Assembly: GCF_005280585.1 (NCBI RefSeq) | Contig: NZ_SZVO01000007.1 | Coordinates: 62,001 to 126,000 of the forward strand | Origin: Dyadobacter frigoris | Lineage (GTDB): Bacteria > Bacteroidota > Bacteroidia > Cytophagales > Spirosomataceae | DNA: 64,000 bases | Direction: 5' to 3' | Part shown: in pieces, positions 45,356-53,300 of the stretch | Position numbering within the stretch: the first letter of the stretch is position 1 | How the letters are laid out: each line of letters opens with the position of its first letter | Position numbers and translations under genes: made by a program | Notes under the pieces: model-generated | The model's input: the letters and a program-made list of their open reading frames with translations, nothing else | Databases searched by the model: none | What the model was told of the DNA's origin: nothing

Positions 45356-46456
45356 ATGTCAAGAGATATACATAAAAAACCATTTGACGAAGGGACAAAA
45401 GCTAAACTTGCAATTTTTAGAGATTATTTAAGGGAATGGTTACCCGTTTTTATTGCCAAAAGAGAAATTTATTGGAACACAATAAATATTTACGATTTTT
45501 TCTCAGGCCCAGGTTCTGACGGATTCGGTAATAAAGGAACACCGTTGATAATCCTTGAAGAATTAAATCCACATTTTGACAACATAATTTCAAAGAAACT
45601 AAATGTTAACCTTTATTTAAATGAATATGACCAATCAAAATACGAAGCTTTAAAAAAAAATGTATCCCCAGAAAAGGGGGATGTACGGCCCTACTCTATT
45701 CAGATTGAAAATTTAGATTTTAAAATCTCTTTTAAAAGCAAATTCCCAGAAATGGGAAATAAAGGAAATGCAAACTTGTTGTTTTTGGACCAAACAGGTG
45801 TCAAACATATTAATGAAGAGATTTTTTCTAAAATTATAAACTTAAAACAGACTGATTTTTTATTTTTTATTTCATCTTCAACAATCAAAAGATTTGCAGA
45901 ACACCCTTCAATTTCACGATATATAAAACTAAATAGCGAAGACATTGAGAAAACACCCTATCATAAAATACATCGGTTAGTATTAGAATATTATAAAAGC
46001 CTCATCCCTCAAAACAAAGAATATTATCTCGCATCATTCTCATTAAAAAAAAATGCAGGACTATACGGGCTCATTTTTGGCAGTGGACATGTTTTGGGTA
46101 TAGAAAAGTTTCTAACAACTTGCTGGGGCATTGATAAAGAAAGAGGCGAAGCGAATTTTGATATTGATGAGGATAAAATACAAAAAGGTCAATTTGATCT
46201 GTTTACCAATGAAGTCCCCAAACCGAAAAAAGTTGATTTATTTGAAAAAGAATTAAAAGAAGGAATTTTAAATAAATCGTTACCATCAGACAAAGCCATT
46301 TATCTCTTTACGATAACGAATGGTTTTTTACCATCACATGCAAGAAAAATCATAGCACAATTGATAAAAGAAAATAAAATTCAAAAGAGTAGCTTTAATC
46401 TTTCAACCAAGGTTTGTAAATCAGGCGCATTAGTAACACAAGTGAAACCCTTATAA
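45356..46456 (+). CDS. tcmP: Three-Cys-motif partner protein TcmP
   Basis: A 366-aa protein of the TcmP family. The start MSRDIHKKPFDEGTKAKL, the Rossmann-like YDFFSGPGSDG loop (residues 46-56) and the LLFLDQTGVKHI motif (141-152, a variant of the family's usual DPxG form) are visible; the C-terminal part holds a small winged-helix-like region (FLPSHARKIIAQLIKENKIQ). The family is named for always standing beside a three-Cys protein, as it does here with a 1-bp gap. Function is unknown; a methyltransferase-like fold is inferred. The gene is AT-rich. Confidence 0.88.
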   Translation: MSRDIHKKPFDEGTKAKLAIFRDYLREWLPVFIAKREIYWNTINIYDFFSGPGSDGFGNKGTPLIILEELNPHFDNIISKKLNVNLYLNEYDQSKYEALKKNVSPEKGDVRPYSIQIENLDFKISFKSKFPEMGNKGNANLLFLDQTGVKHINEEIFSKIINLKQTDFLFFISSSTIKRFAEHPSISRYIKLNSEDIEKTPYHKIHRLVLEYYKSLIPQNKEYYLASFSLKKNAGLYGLIFGSGHVLGIEKFLTTCWGIDKERGEANFDIDEDKIQKGQFDLFTNEVPKPKKVDLFEKELKEGILNKSLPSDKAIYLFTITNGFLPSHARKIIAQLIKENKIQKSSFNLSTKVCKSGALVTQVKPL

Positions 46457-46457
46457 A

Positions 46458-47183
46458 ATGGCACAATCAAGTATCGAATGGACAGAAATGACGTGGAACC
46501 CCACTACGGGTTGTACAAAAATATCTGCGGGCTGTAAATTCTGTTACGCTGAAATTATGTCCAAACGACTTCAAGCAATGGGAATTGAAAAATACAAAGA
46601 TAATTTTGAGGTAAGGGCACACGAAGCATCCTTGCGTATTCCATATACATGGAAACATTCCAAAGTTGTATTTGTAAACTCTATGAGCGACTTATTTCAT
46701 AAGGACATTTCATTAGATTTTATAAAACGTGTTTTCGAAGTAATGAATGATAATCCACAGCATGTTTTTCAGGTCTTGACTAAAAGAGCAGAAAGATTGT
46801 TTGAAGTACATAACGAGTTAAAGTGGACGCATAATATTTGGATGGGTGTTTCTATTGAAAATGATAAGGTAAAATATAGAATTGACTTTCTGAGAAAAAC
46901 AAACGCAAAAGTAAAGTTTTTGTCTTGTGAACCGCTTATTGGTCCGTTAACAAAAATGAACCTAAAAAAAATAGATTGGGTAATTGTGGGGGGAGAAAGT
47001 GGTCATACGCCACGTCCTATGGACACGGAATGGGTTTTAGACATACAAAAGCAATGTGAAAAGAATGATGTTGCATTTTTCTTTAAACAATGGGGTGGAA
47101 AAAACAAAAAAGTGAGCGGAAGACTTTTAAATGGAAAAACATATGACGAAATGCCTGAACTCTTACTACAAGAAAGTGTGTAG
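46458..47183 (+). CDS. Three-Cys-motif protein (DUF5131 / phage Gp37/Gp68 family)
   Basis: A 241-aa protein starting MAQSSIEWTEMTWNPTTGC. Three cysteines near the N-terminus (Cys 19, 26 and 29, spacing C-x6-C-x2-C) form the defining motif, which resembles an Fe-S cluster site of radical-SAM type but with a different spacing. The rest has a TIM-barrel-like pattern (VVFVNSMSDLFHKDIS, VFQVLTKRAERL, WVIVGGESGHTPRPM). Homologues occur in phages and accessory regions next to TcmP. The chemistry is unknown. It is the second gene of a two-gene operon. Confidence 0.88.
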   Translation: MAQSSIEWTEMTWNPTTGCTKISAGCKFCYAEIMSKRLQAMGIEKYKDNFEVRAHEASLRIPYTWKHSKVVFVNSMSDLFHKDISLDFIKRVFEVMNDNPQHVFQVLTKRAERLFEVHNELKWTHNIWMGVSIENDKVKYRIDFLRKTNAKVKFLSCEPLIGPLTKMNLKKIDWVIVGGESGHTPRPMDTEWVLDIQKQCEKNDVAFFFKQWGGKNKKVSGRLLNGKTYDEMPELLLQESV

Positions 47184-47282
47184 AAATACCAGCTCAAAAC
47201 GGAGTTTAGCTTTATAGGGGATGCGAATCCCAATACGTCATGCATTAACCTAAGCTAATGCGCTTCTACAGTATCACTAAAC

Positions 47283-47837
47283 ATGAAAAATATAGATAAA
47301 AAAAGTTTAGATAATGCCTTCCGCTTATTTCAATCCGGTAATATCGATAAAATAAAAACCGGAACAACGAAAGGCTTACAGCAGATAAACCAATATCTGT
47401 TCGAGAGACTTTATGACTTTGCCGAAAAAATACGCACCCAAAATATTTCAAAAGGTGGATTCAGATTTGTGTCAGCTTTGTATTTGAATGAAATTTTGGT
47501 CAAAATTGAAGCAATGACTGAAAACACATTCGAAGAAATTATTGCTAAATATGTGGAAATGAATATCGCTCATCCATTTATGGAAGGGAACGGAAGGACT
47601 ATGCGTATTTGGCTGGATTTGATACTAAAAAACAATTTAAAAAAAGTAGTTAACTGGCAGTTTGTGGATAAAACACTTTACCTGCAAACCATGGAACGCA
47701 GTCCAATTAACGATCTGGAATTAAGAACTTTGCTTTTCGCTAATTTGACTGACGGAATTAATAACCGGGAAATTATTTTTAAAGGCATAGAACAATCCTA
47801 CTATTACGAAGGCTACCGAAAAGAAGATGATATTTGA
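47283..47837 (+). CDS. fic: Class III Fic protein (AMP transferase) with C-terminal inhibitory motif
   Basis: A 184-aa Fic-domain protein. The catalytic loop [12 protein letters not shown] (residues 97-108) is a perfect match to the HPFx(D/E)GNGRxxR consensus. Near the C-terminus, S172-YYY-E176-G177 fits the inhibitory (S/T)xxxE(G/N) motif, so the glutamate can block ATP in the active site; this defines class III. The overall sequence is close to the small Fic protein of Neisseria meningitidis as I remember it. It transfers AMP to a target protein, in that family DNA gyrase. It is a single gene, 98 bp after the three-Cys gene. Confidence 0.93.
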   Translation: MKNIDKKSLDNAFRLFQSGNIDKIKTGTTKGLQQINQYLFERLYDFAEKIRTQNISKGGFRFVSALYLNEILVKIEAMTENTFEEIIAKYVEMNIAHPFMEGNGRTMRIWLDLILKNNLKKVVNWQFVDKTLYLQTMERSPINDLELRTLLFANLTDGINNREIIFKGIEQSYYYEGYRKEDDI

Positions 47838-47917
47838 TGGAATTTTGGCAGCATGAACGAGATCTTCAAAATCCTAAATCAATGAATTAAAAAACAAAAT
47901 TAATCTGTAAATTTGAT

Positions 47918-48526
47918 ATGAATGACAAAAGACTTTACATAATTGCAGGTTGTAACGGAGCTGGAAAAACCACAGCGTCGTTTACTATTCTACCTGAAAT
48001 TCTGGATTGTAAAGAGTTTGTCAACGCAGACGAAATCGCAAAAGGCTTATCGCCTTTTCAACCTGAAAAAGTTTCGTTTGAAGCTGGCCGAATAATGTTG
48101 AACAGAATTAATGAATTGCTTTCCGCAGAAGAAAATTTTGCATTTGAAACAACTTTATCTACAAGAAGTTATAAAAATAAAATTATCGACGCGAAGGCAA
48201 AGGGATATCGAGTAACTTTATTATTCTTTTGGCTTCAAAACGTAGACTTAGCCAAAGAACGAGTAAAAATAAGGGTTTCGGAAGGCGGACACCATATTGA
48301 ACCCGACGTTATCGAAAGAAGATATATTAAAGGAATTAAAAACTTATTTGACCTCTATTTGCCTATTGTAGAAGGAGCTTTAATATTTGATAATTCCGAA
48401 GGAAAACACGAACTATTAGCGGATAAGCAAACAGATGGTCCGATGAATATTATAAATCAGGAAAAATTCAACCTCTTAAAAAATTATTATGACGCCAAGA
48501 GAAATACAAATCGAGGAAAAGAATAA
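47918..48526 (+). CDS. Zeta toxin-like P-loop kinase
   Basis: A 202-aa P-loop protein with Walker A GCNGAGKTT (residues 11-19) and the zeta-toxin features FVNADEIAKGL and FAFETTLSTRSYKN, which place a substrate-binding pocket next to the loop. Zeta toxins phosphorylate UDP-N-acetylglucosamine and stop cell-wall synthesis, but many chromosomal members of this size have no tested activity. A 50-aa gene overlaps its 3' end. It lies 80 bp after fic on the same strand. Confidence 0.88.
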   Translation: MNDKRLYIIAGCNGAGKTTASFTILPEILDCKEFVNADEIAKGLSPFQPEKVSFEAGRIMLNRINELLSAEENFAFETTLSTRSYKNKIIDAKAKGYRVTLLFFWLQNVDLAKERVKIRVSEGGHHIEPDVIERRYIKGIKNLFDLYLPIVEGALIFDNSEGKHELLADKQTDGPMNIINQEKFNLLKNYYDAKRNTNRGKE

Positions 48527-48641
48527 AATTTTAAAAGGACTTGAAAAAGTCTACGAGAAATTAATTGAATTTAAAAAAATGAAAAATAGTGAACTCGTTA
48601 TACTGCGCGACAATAAAATTGTCAGGATAAAACCTGAATAA
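48489..48641 (+). CDS. 50-aa small protein overlapping the zeta-like gene (possible antidote)
   Basis: A 50-aa frame from ATG 48489 to TAA 48641, overlapping the end of the zeta-like gene by 38 bp in another frame. The sequence (MTPREIQIEEKNKILKGLEK ...) is a charged helix followed by a beta-hairpin-like tail SELVILRDNKIVRIKPE. I recall small proteins with this tail next to zeta-like kinases, so a partner or antidote role is plausible. It is normally found on the 5' side; here it is on the 3' side. A good terminator follows. Confidence 0.7.
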   Translation: MTPREIQIEEKNKILKGLEKVYEKLIEFKKMKNSELVILRDNKIVRIKPE

Positions 48642-48678
48642 ATCAAAAAGCTAATTTCATTCATCAAATAGAATATAG

Positions 48679-48707
48679 TCCCATACCCACAGGTGTGGGA
48701 TTTTTTA
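48679..48707 (+). terminator. Terminator after the zeta/50-aa genes
   Basis: TCCCATACC-CACA-GGTGTGGGA hairpin (48679-48700) followed by TTTTTTA in the plus direction. One G-U pair in the stem. Confidence 0.82.
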
Positions 48708-48943
48708 TTGCCTGTGAGAATCAAGTCGAATTTCCAACTTTTAAATCCCTAAACTGAGCTGTGTTAGACAGATACCACTGAAAAAGAATTCGTTAACAAA
48801 ATTTTTACTGAAATAATTACGCTTAATAATTATTTGTAAACTTTTAAACGATATAAAAAACGTATTAAACTGATATTTAGTTAATTATAATTATTTTTTG
48901 AAAACTTTTTAAATTTTAATGTTTAGAAAACTTAACAAATAAT

Positions 48944-48951
48944 TAACTTTG
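48944..48951 (+). promoter_or_regulatory. Putative nrdJ promoter (-7 box)
   Basis: TAACTTTG fits TAnnTTTG. It lies 40 bp before the ATG at 48991, so the leader would be about 30 nt. No clear TTG is found 19-21 bp upstream in this AT-rich stretch. Confidence 0.4.
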
Positions 48952-48990
48952 ATAAATAGACTATTCATCAAAAGACGAAAAATATAAAAA

Positions 48991-51540
48991 ATGGAAATCA
49001 CAAAACCATCTGAAAACAAAACTACCTACACCTCAGATGAAGCTTATCAACAATCGCTGGAATATTTCAAAGGCGATGATCTTGCAGCCCGTGTCTGGGT
49101 TAATAAATATGCATTAAAGGATTCTTACGGAGCGATTTTCGAGGCGACACCAAACGATATGCACCGCCGTATCGCCAGCGAAATTGCTCGTATTGAAGTT
49201 CGCTATCCAAATCCAATGACGGAAGATGAAGTTTTTGACCTGATCAAAGATTTCAAATACATCATTCCACAGGGAAGTCCGATGACGGGAATTGGAAATC
49301 CCTATCAGATTGCTTCGCTTTCCAATTGTTTTGTAATTGGAAATAATGGCGATTCAGATTCTTACGGCGGAATCATGAAAATTGACCAGGAACAAGTTCA
49401 GTTGATGAAAAGACGTGGGGGAGTTGGCCATGATTTGTCACATATCCGTCCAAAAGGTTCGCCGGTTAAAAATTCGGCTTTGACCTCAACCGGTATCGTT
49501 CCGTTTATGGAGCGTTTTTCAAATTCTACACGTGAAGTGGCTCAGGATGGAAGAAGAGGCGCTTTGATGCTTTCGGTTGCTATAAAACATCCTGATTCCG
49601 GCGATTTTATAAATGCTAAACTGGAACAAGGCAAAGTGACCGGAGCCAATGTTTCTGTTCGTATTGATGATGCTTTCATGCGCGCCGTTGAAGCGCAGCA
49701 GCCTTATACACAACAATATCCGATCGATAGCAAAACTCCGGTTTATACCAAAGAAATCGATCCAACTGCACTTTGGAAAAAGATCGTTCATAACGCGTGG
49801 CAATCGGCTGAGCCGGGGATTTTGTTCTGGGATACCATTATCAGGGAATCTTTGCCGGATTGTTACGCTGATTTGGGATACAAAACGGTTTCGACAAATC
49901 CATGCGGCGAAATTCCATTATGTCCGTATGATTCCTGCCGTTTGCTGGCGATCAATTTATTTTCTTACGTTGAAAATCCTTTCACCAAAAAGGCAGCTTT
50001 CAACTGGGAGCTTTTCAAAAAACACATCAACGTAGCGCAGCGTATGATGGATGATATCATCGATCTGGAACTGGAAAAAATTGATGCGATTCTTGAAAAA
50101 ATAAACGAAGATCCGGAAGACGAAGAAATCAAACGTACGGAAAAAAATCTTTGGCTCAATATCCAGACCAAAGCAAGAGAAGGCAGAAGAACCGGCATTG
50201 GTATAACAGCCGAAGGTGATATGCTGGCTGCGCTTGGTCTGCGTTACGGAAGCGATGAAGGTTCTGAATTTTCTGTTGAAATCCATAAAACGATTGCGCT
50301 GGAAGCTTACCGCGCATCGGTGAATACGGCGAAAGAACGCGGTGCATTCAGCATTTTCGACGCTGACAGAGAAAAAAACAATCCGTTCATGCAGCGTTTG
50401 AAAGAAGCGGATGGACAGCTCTACTACGAAATGCTGGAACACGGTCGTAGAAACATTGCACTTCTGACGATCGCTCCAACGGGTACAACCAGTTTGATGT
50501 CTCAAACAAGTTCTGGTATCGAGCCGGTATTTATGCCGGTTTACAAAAGAAGAAGAAAAGTGAATCCGAACGATCAGGATGCGCGGGTTGATTTTGTGGA
50601 TGAAGTGGGTGATTCGTGGGAAGAATATGTTGTTTTCCACCATCGTTTCAAACAATGGATGGAAGTGAATGGTCATGATCTGACAAAAAATTATGGTCAG
50701 AAAGAATTGGACGATCTGGTAAAACAGTCGCCTTATTACAAAGCGACTTCCAACGATGTAGATTACCTGAAAAAGGTAAAAATGCAGGGCGCAATCCAGA
50801 AATGGGTGGATCATTCGATCAGTGTTACTATCAATATGCCGAATGATGTGACGGAAGAATTGGTTGGAGAATGTTACCTGGAAGCCTGGAAGGCGGGATG
50901 TAAAGGTGTTACGGTGTACCGCGACGGCTCACGTTCGGGTGTTTTGATCTCAAACGAAGAGAAAAAAGAGGAAGACAAAATAAGCAACACACCGTTCCCG
51001 ACAATCAGACCTCAGACTCTGGAAGCTGAAATTGTTCGTTTCCAAAACAAAAAAGATAAATGGATCGCTTTTATCGGTTTGATTGATGACAGACCTTATG
51101 AAATTTTCACTGGTTTCGCGGATGATGAAGATGGAATTCTGATCCCAAGATGGGTAAATGAAGGTTTGATCATTAAAAACCGCGAAGCAGACGGAAGTTC
51201 ACGTTACGATTTCCAGTATAAAAACACACGTGGCTACAAAACGACGATTGAAGGATTATCGCATAAATTCAACCCGGAATACTGGAACTACGCGAAATTG
51301 CTTTCCAGCACTTTGCGCCACGGAATGCCGATTGAAAAAGTGGTTGATCTGATCAGCAGCTTGCAATTGGATGAATCGATCAATACCTGGAAAAATGGTG
51401 TGGCCCGTGCGCTGAAACGTTATGTTCCGGATGGAACAGAAGTTAAAAAGCAAAAATGCCAGAATTGTAATTCTACGAATTTACTTTATCAGGAAGGCTG
51501 TCTGACTTGCAAGGATTGCGGTTCTTCGAAGTGTGGTTGA
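48991..51540 (+). CDS. nrdJ: Adenosylcobalamin-dependent (class II) ribonucleoside-diphosphate reductase
   Basis: An 849-aa reductase that makes deoxynucleotides with B12 in place of an iron-tyrosyl radical partner. Visible are the first active-site cysteine region SLSNCFVIGNN, the NPCGEIPL motif with the radical-site cysteine (near residue 305), and IAPTGTTSLM for the phosphate loop. The C-terminus has a zinc-ribbon-like tail (CQNC...CLTCKDCGSSKCG) that probably contains the redox-active cysteine pair. Length is in the normal range for the NrdJ-Z type. It is a housekeeping gene sitting between two accessory clusters. Confidence 0.96.
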   Translation: MEITKPSENKTTYTSDEAYQQSLEYFKGDDLAARVWVNKYALKDSYGAIFEATPNDMHRRIASEIARIEVRYPNPMTEDEVFDLIKDFKYIIPQGSPMTGIGNPYQIASLSNCFVIGNNGDSDSYGGIMKIDQEQVQLMKRRGGVGHDLSHIRPKGSPVKNSALTSTGIVPFMERFSNSTREVAQDGRRGALMLSVAIKHPDSGDFINAKLEQGKVTGANVSVRIDDAFMRAVEAQQPYTQQYPIDSKTPVYTKEIDPTALWKKIVHNAWQSAEPGILFWDTIIRESLPDCYADLGYKTVSTNPCGEIPLCPYDSCRLLAINLFSYVENPFTKKAAFNWELFKKHINVAQRMMDDIIDLELEKIDAILEKINEDPEDEEIKRTEKNLWLNIQTKAREGRRTGIGITAEGDMLAALGLRYGSDEGSEFSVEIHKTIALEAYRASVNTAKERGAFSIFDADREKNNPFMQRLKEADGQLYYEMLEHGRRNIALLTIAPTGTTSLMSQTSSGIEPVFMPVYKRRRKVNPNDQDARVDFVDEVGDSWEEYVVFHHRFKQWMEVNGHDLTKNYGQKELDDLVKQSPYYKATSNDVDYLKKVKMQGAIQKWVDHSISVTINMPNDVTEELVGECYLEAWKAGCKGVTVYRDGSRSGVLISNEEKKEEDKISNTPFPTIRPQTLEAEIVRFQNKKDKWIAFIGLIDDRPYEIFTGFADDEDGILIPRWVNEGLIIKNREADGSSRYDFQYKNTRGYKTTIEGLSHKFNPEYWNYAKLLSSTLRHGMPIEKVVDLISSLQLDESINTWKNGVARALKRYVPDGTEVKKQKCQNCNSTNLLYQEGCLTCKDCGSSKCG

Positions 51541-51574
51541 TCTTTAAATAAATTATAGTACGCTGTAAATCCGA

Positions 51575-51608
51575 GAAGTCAATCTTTTAAAGGTTGGCTT
51601 CTTTTGTT
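51575..51608 (+). terminator. Terminator of nrdJ
   Basis: GAAGTCAATCTTT...AAAGGTTGGCTTC hairpin (51575-51601, two G-U pairs) followed by TTTTG in the plus direction, 35 bp after the nrdJ stop. Confidence 0.7.
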
Positions 51609-51612
51609 ATTA

Positions 51613-52170
51613 TTAATTATATCCTTTTGTTTTCGATTTTATAAACTCAATCTCTGCATCAAATGGATGTTGCTTTAAATAATCTATCCAAAAAGTTAGC
51701 ACCGCAATGGTTGGGGAATTTAACTTTTTAAACTCTTTGAAAAGTTTTTGAAAATCAACGGAATGTAAATCTTCATCTTCACTTTTTGATGTTTTAGTAA
51801 TTTTGGATAATTTTTTAAAATCGTGTGGAAGATTATAATTAGTCAACGAAATGTTATTTTCGTCTGCACAGGATATAATCCATTTTTCCATCGCTGGGCA
51901 AATAAATATTAGATAGTGATTTTTACGTTGATGTTTGAACAGTTGTAAATTATTGGGCAATTCAATTACTAAATTAAATTCATCTACATATTCAAGTTTT
52001 CTTTTATCCCTGTCAACAATTCCAAGAGCAAAAGTATCAGCAAATTTTTCCCGCATCTTCTTTGTGACAGACGAACAACCCTTTGTGTGATTATACCTGG
52101 TTTTGGGAGGATTTAAGCCTTTAATCAATTTAGTATCAATAAAGCACTCTGGAATGATATGTTCGTCCAT
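51613..52170 (-). CDS. 185-aa protein with TOPRIM-like E...DxD pattern, ATPase partner
   Basis: A 185-aa protein that starts 2 bp after the ATPase stop. Near the N-terminus Glu 8 (HIIPECFIDTKLI) is followed 45 residues later by a hydrophobic strand ending in D53-R-D55 (FALGIVDRDKR). This glutamate-then-DxD arrangement is that of TOPRIM nuclease domains, in line with the partner genes of OLD-like ATPases. The middle part (HYLIFICPAMEKWIISCADE) is well conserved in look, but I cannot name the family with certainty (DUF3226- or DUF4276-like). Function as the effector nuclease of a small defence module is inference. Confidence 0.7.
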   Translation of the reverse strand: MDEHIIPECFIDTKLIKGLNPPKTRYNHTKGCSSVTKKMREKFADTFALGIVDRDKRKLEYVDEFNLVIELPNNLQLFKHQRKNHYLIFICPAMEKWIISCADENNISLTNYNLPHDFKKLSKITKTSKSEDEDLHSVDFQKLFKEFKKLNSPTIAVLTFWIDYLKQHPFDAEIEFIKSKTKGYN

Positions 52171-52172
52171 AC

Positions 52173-53198
52173 TTAAGAGTGGGAGTATGATTCGTTGTTA
52201 AAAAATAAATCTATCCCATATTTAAAAACCTCCTGAATTTCCGTTTCACTTAGAGATCTAGACACGGTCTGCCCCTCCTTAAAGTCTATCATAAAAATTG
52301 CTAAGTCGTCTATTGCATTTTCTAAAAAATCATCAACAATAATTGGGCTGTGAGTTGCAATAAAGAATTGATTGGTGTCTGAGTGAATTACTTCCTGTGT
52401 AAATTCAGCTATATACGGAGGAAAGGAATGAGCTTCGGGTTCCTCAAAAACCAAAATTGAGTCAGTATTTGATGCTACGGCTGTTTTAAAAAAAATAATT
52501 CTTTGTAAAGTATCTGCTATTAGTGAATATGGAATGATGAAGACATCCAATCCATTATCCTTCATTATTTTAAGTGAATTAGTTGCTTTATCTAAAACTA
52601 ACCTTAATCCATATTGCTTAAACCAATGAGTAAATACCTCTCTTAATTCTGGCAGCAATTCTAGTACGTACATCAGATTATTTCCATACGGAGGATTTAA
52701 AAATGACAATCGCGTTTTCTTGCCTAGTTTGGAATCAATATTAAATGCGTATCTTTTTACCTTGCCAGAATTAGAATTATTTTTACCACTTGACTTTAGA
52801 TTCAAATTACTGAAAAAGAAATCAGACATTTCAGGAGGGTTTCCATTAAAAGTTAACTCTCTAAATGAAAACAGTAACTGGTCCGCTTCCTTATTAAAAG
52901 TAAGAGTTGATCTAAATTTCTTGTCGCTTGAAAAATTTAGTTCAACAAATGTTTCCTTATTAAAATTTCCCTCGTAAAATATTTGCGTGGATTCCTCCAA
53001 CCTTATTAAGTCAGTTAACTTCTTCGAAAGATTATTTTTCAAATATGGAATTGTAAATATCGAAAGCGCCTCCAAAATATTTGATTTACCAACATTTGGC
53101 TTGCCAATAAAAAGATTAATTCTTTTAAACCCATCTATTTCAAGATGACGGATTGATTTGAAATTCTTGATTTCTATATGATTGATAAATGAGTCCAT
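52173..53198 (-). CDS. OLD/RecF-like AAA ABC-type ATPase
   Basis: A 341-aa ATPase of the AAA_15/AAA_21 type. It has the opening INHIEIKNFKSIRHLEI pattern, Walker A GKPNVGKSN (residues 32-40), Walker B ILVFEEPEAH (248-257) and the switch histidine in ATHSP (281-285). The ABC signature is degenerate. There is no nuclease domain on this chain; that part could be supplied by the following 185-aa protein. Such ATPase-effector pairs are common in anti-phage systems. The gene is AT-rich and sits alone between nrdJ and purB. Confidence 0.9.
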   Translation of the reverse strand: MDSFINHIEIKNFKSIRHLEIDGFKRINLFIGKPNVGKSNILEALSIFTIPYLKNNLSKKLTDLIRLEESTQIFYEGNFNKETFVELNFSSDKKFRSTLTFNKEADQLLFSFRELTFNGNPPEMSDFFFSNLNLKSSGKNNSNSGKVKRYAFNIDSKLGKKTRLSFLNPPYGNNLMYVLELLPELREVFTHWFKQYGLRLVLDKATNSLKIMKDNGLDVFIIPYSLIADTLQRIIFFKTAVASNTDSILVFEEPEAHSFPPYIAEFTQEVIHSDTNQFFIATHSPIIVDDFLENAIDDLAIFMIDFKEGQTVSRSLSETEIQEVFKYGIDLFFNNESYSHS

Positions 53199-53239
53199 AA
53201 GTCAACTAATTAATGCATAAAACTTTCCCAATATACAAA

Positions 53240-53266
53240 GAAGTCAAGTTTCGAAAACTTGACTTC
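53240..53266 (-). terminator. Terminator of purB
   Basis: Perfect 12-bp inverted repeat GAAGTCAAGTTT/AAACTTGACTTC with a 3-base loop (53240-53266), 35 bp after the purB stop. It is followed by TTTGT on the minus strand. Confidence 0.72.
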
Positions 53267-53300
53267 TTAAATTCTTACCAAGAATGATCTCTAAAACAAA

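Larger units (their letters stand above)
48642..48990. other. 349-bp intergenic region before nrdJ
   Basis: Begins with the terminator at 48679-48707, then is very AT-rich up to the nrdJ start. A TAnnTTTG box lies at 48944-48951. I looked for a cobalamin riboswitch because nrdJ needs B12 and saw no conserved B12-box; NrdR boxes were not recognisable either. Confidence 0.55.

Noticed and set aside
48710..48990. Cobalamin riboswitch before nrdJ
   Set aside because: Expected because nrdJ needs B12, but the region is almost only A and T and shows no B12-box-like conserved core.
49957..50814. 285-aa open frame on the minus strand inside nrdJ
   Set aside because: It lies fully antisense to a conserved enzyme gene and its translation is rich in His, Phe and Cys without any motif, as expected of a shadow frame.
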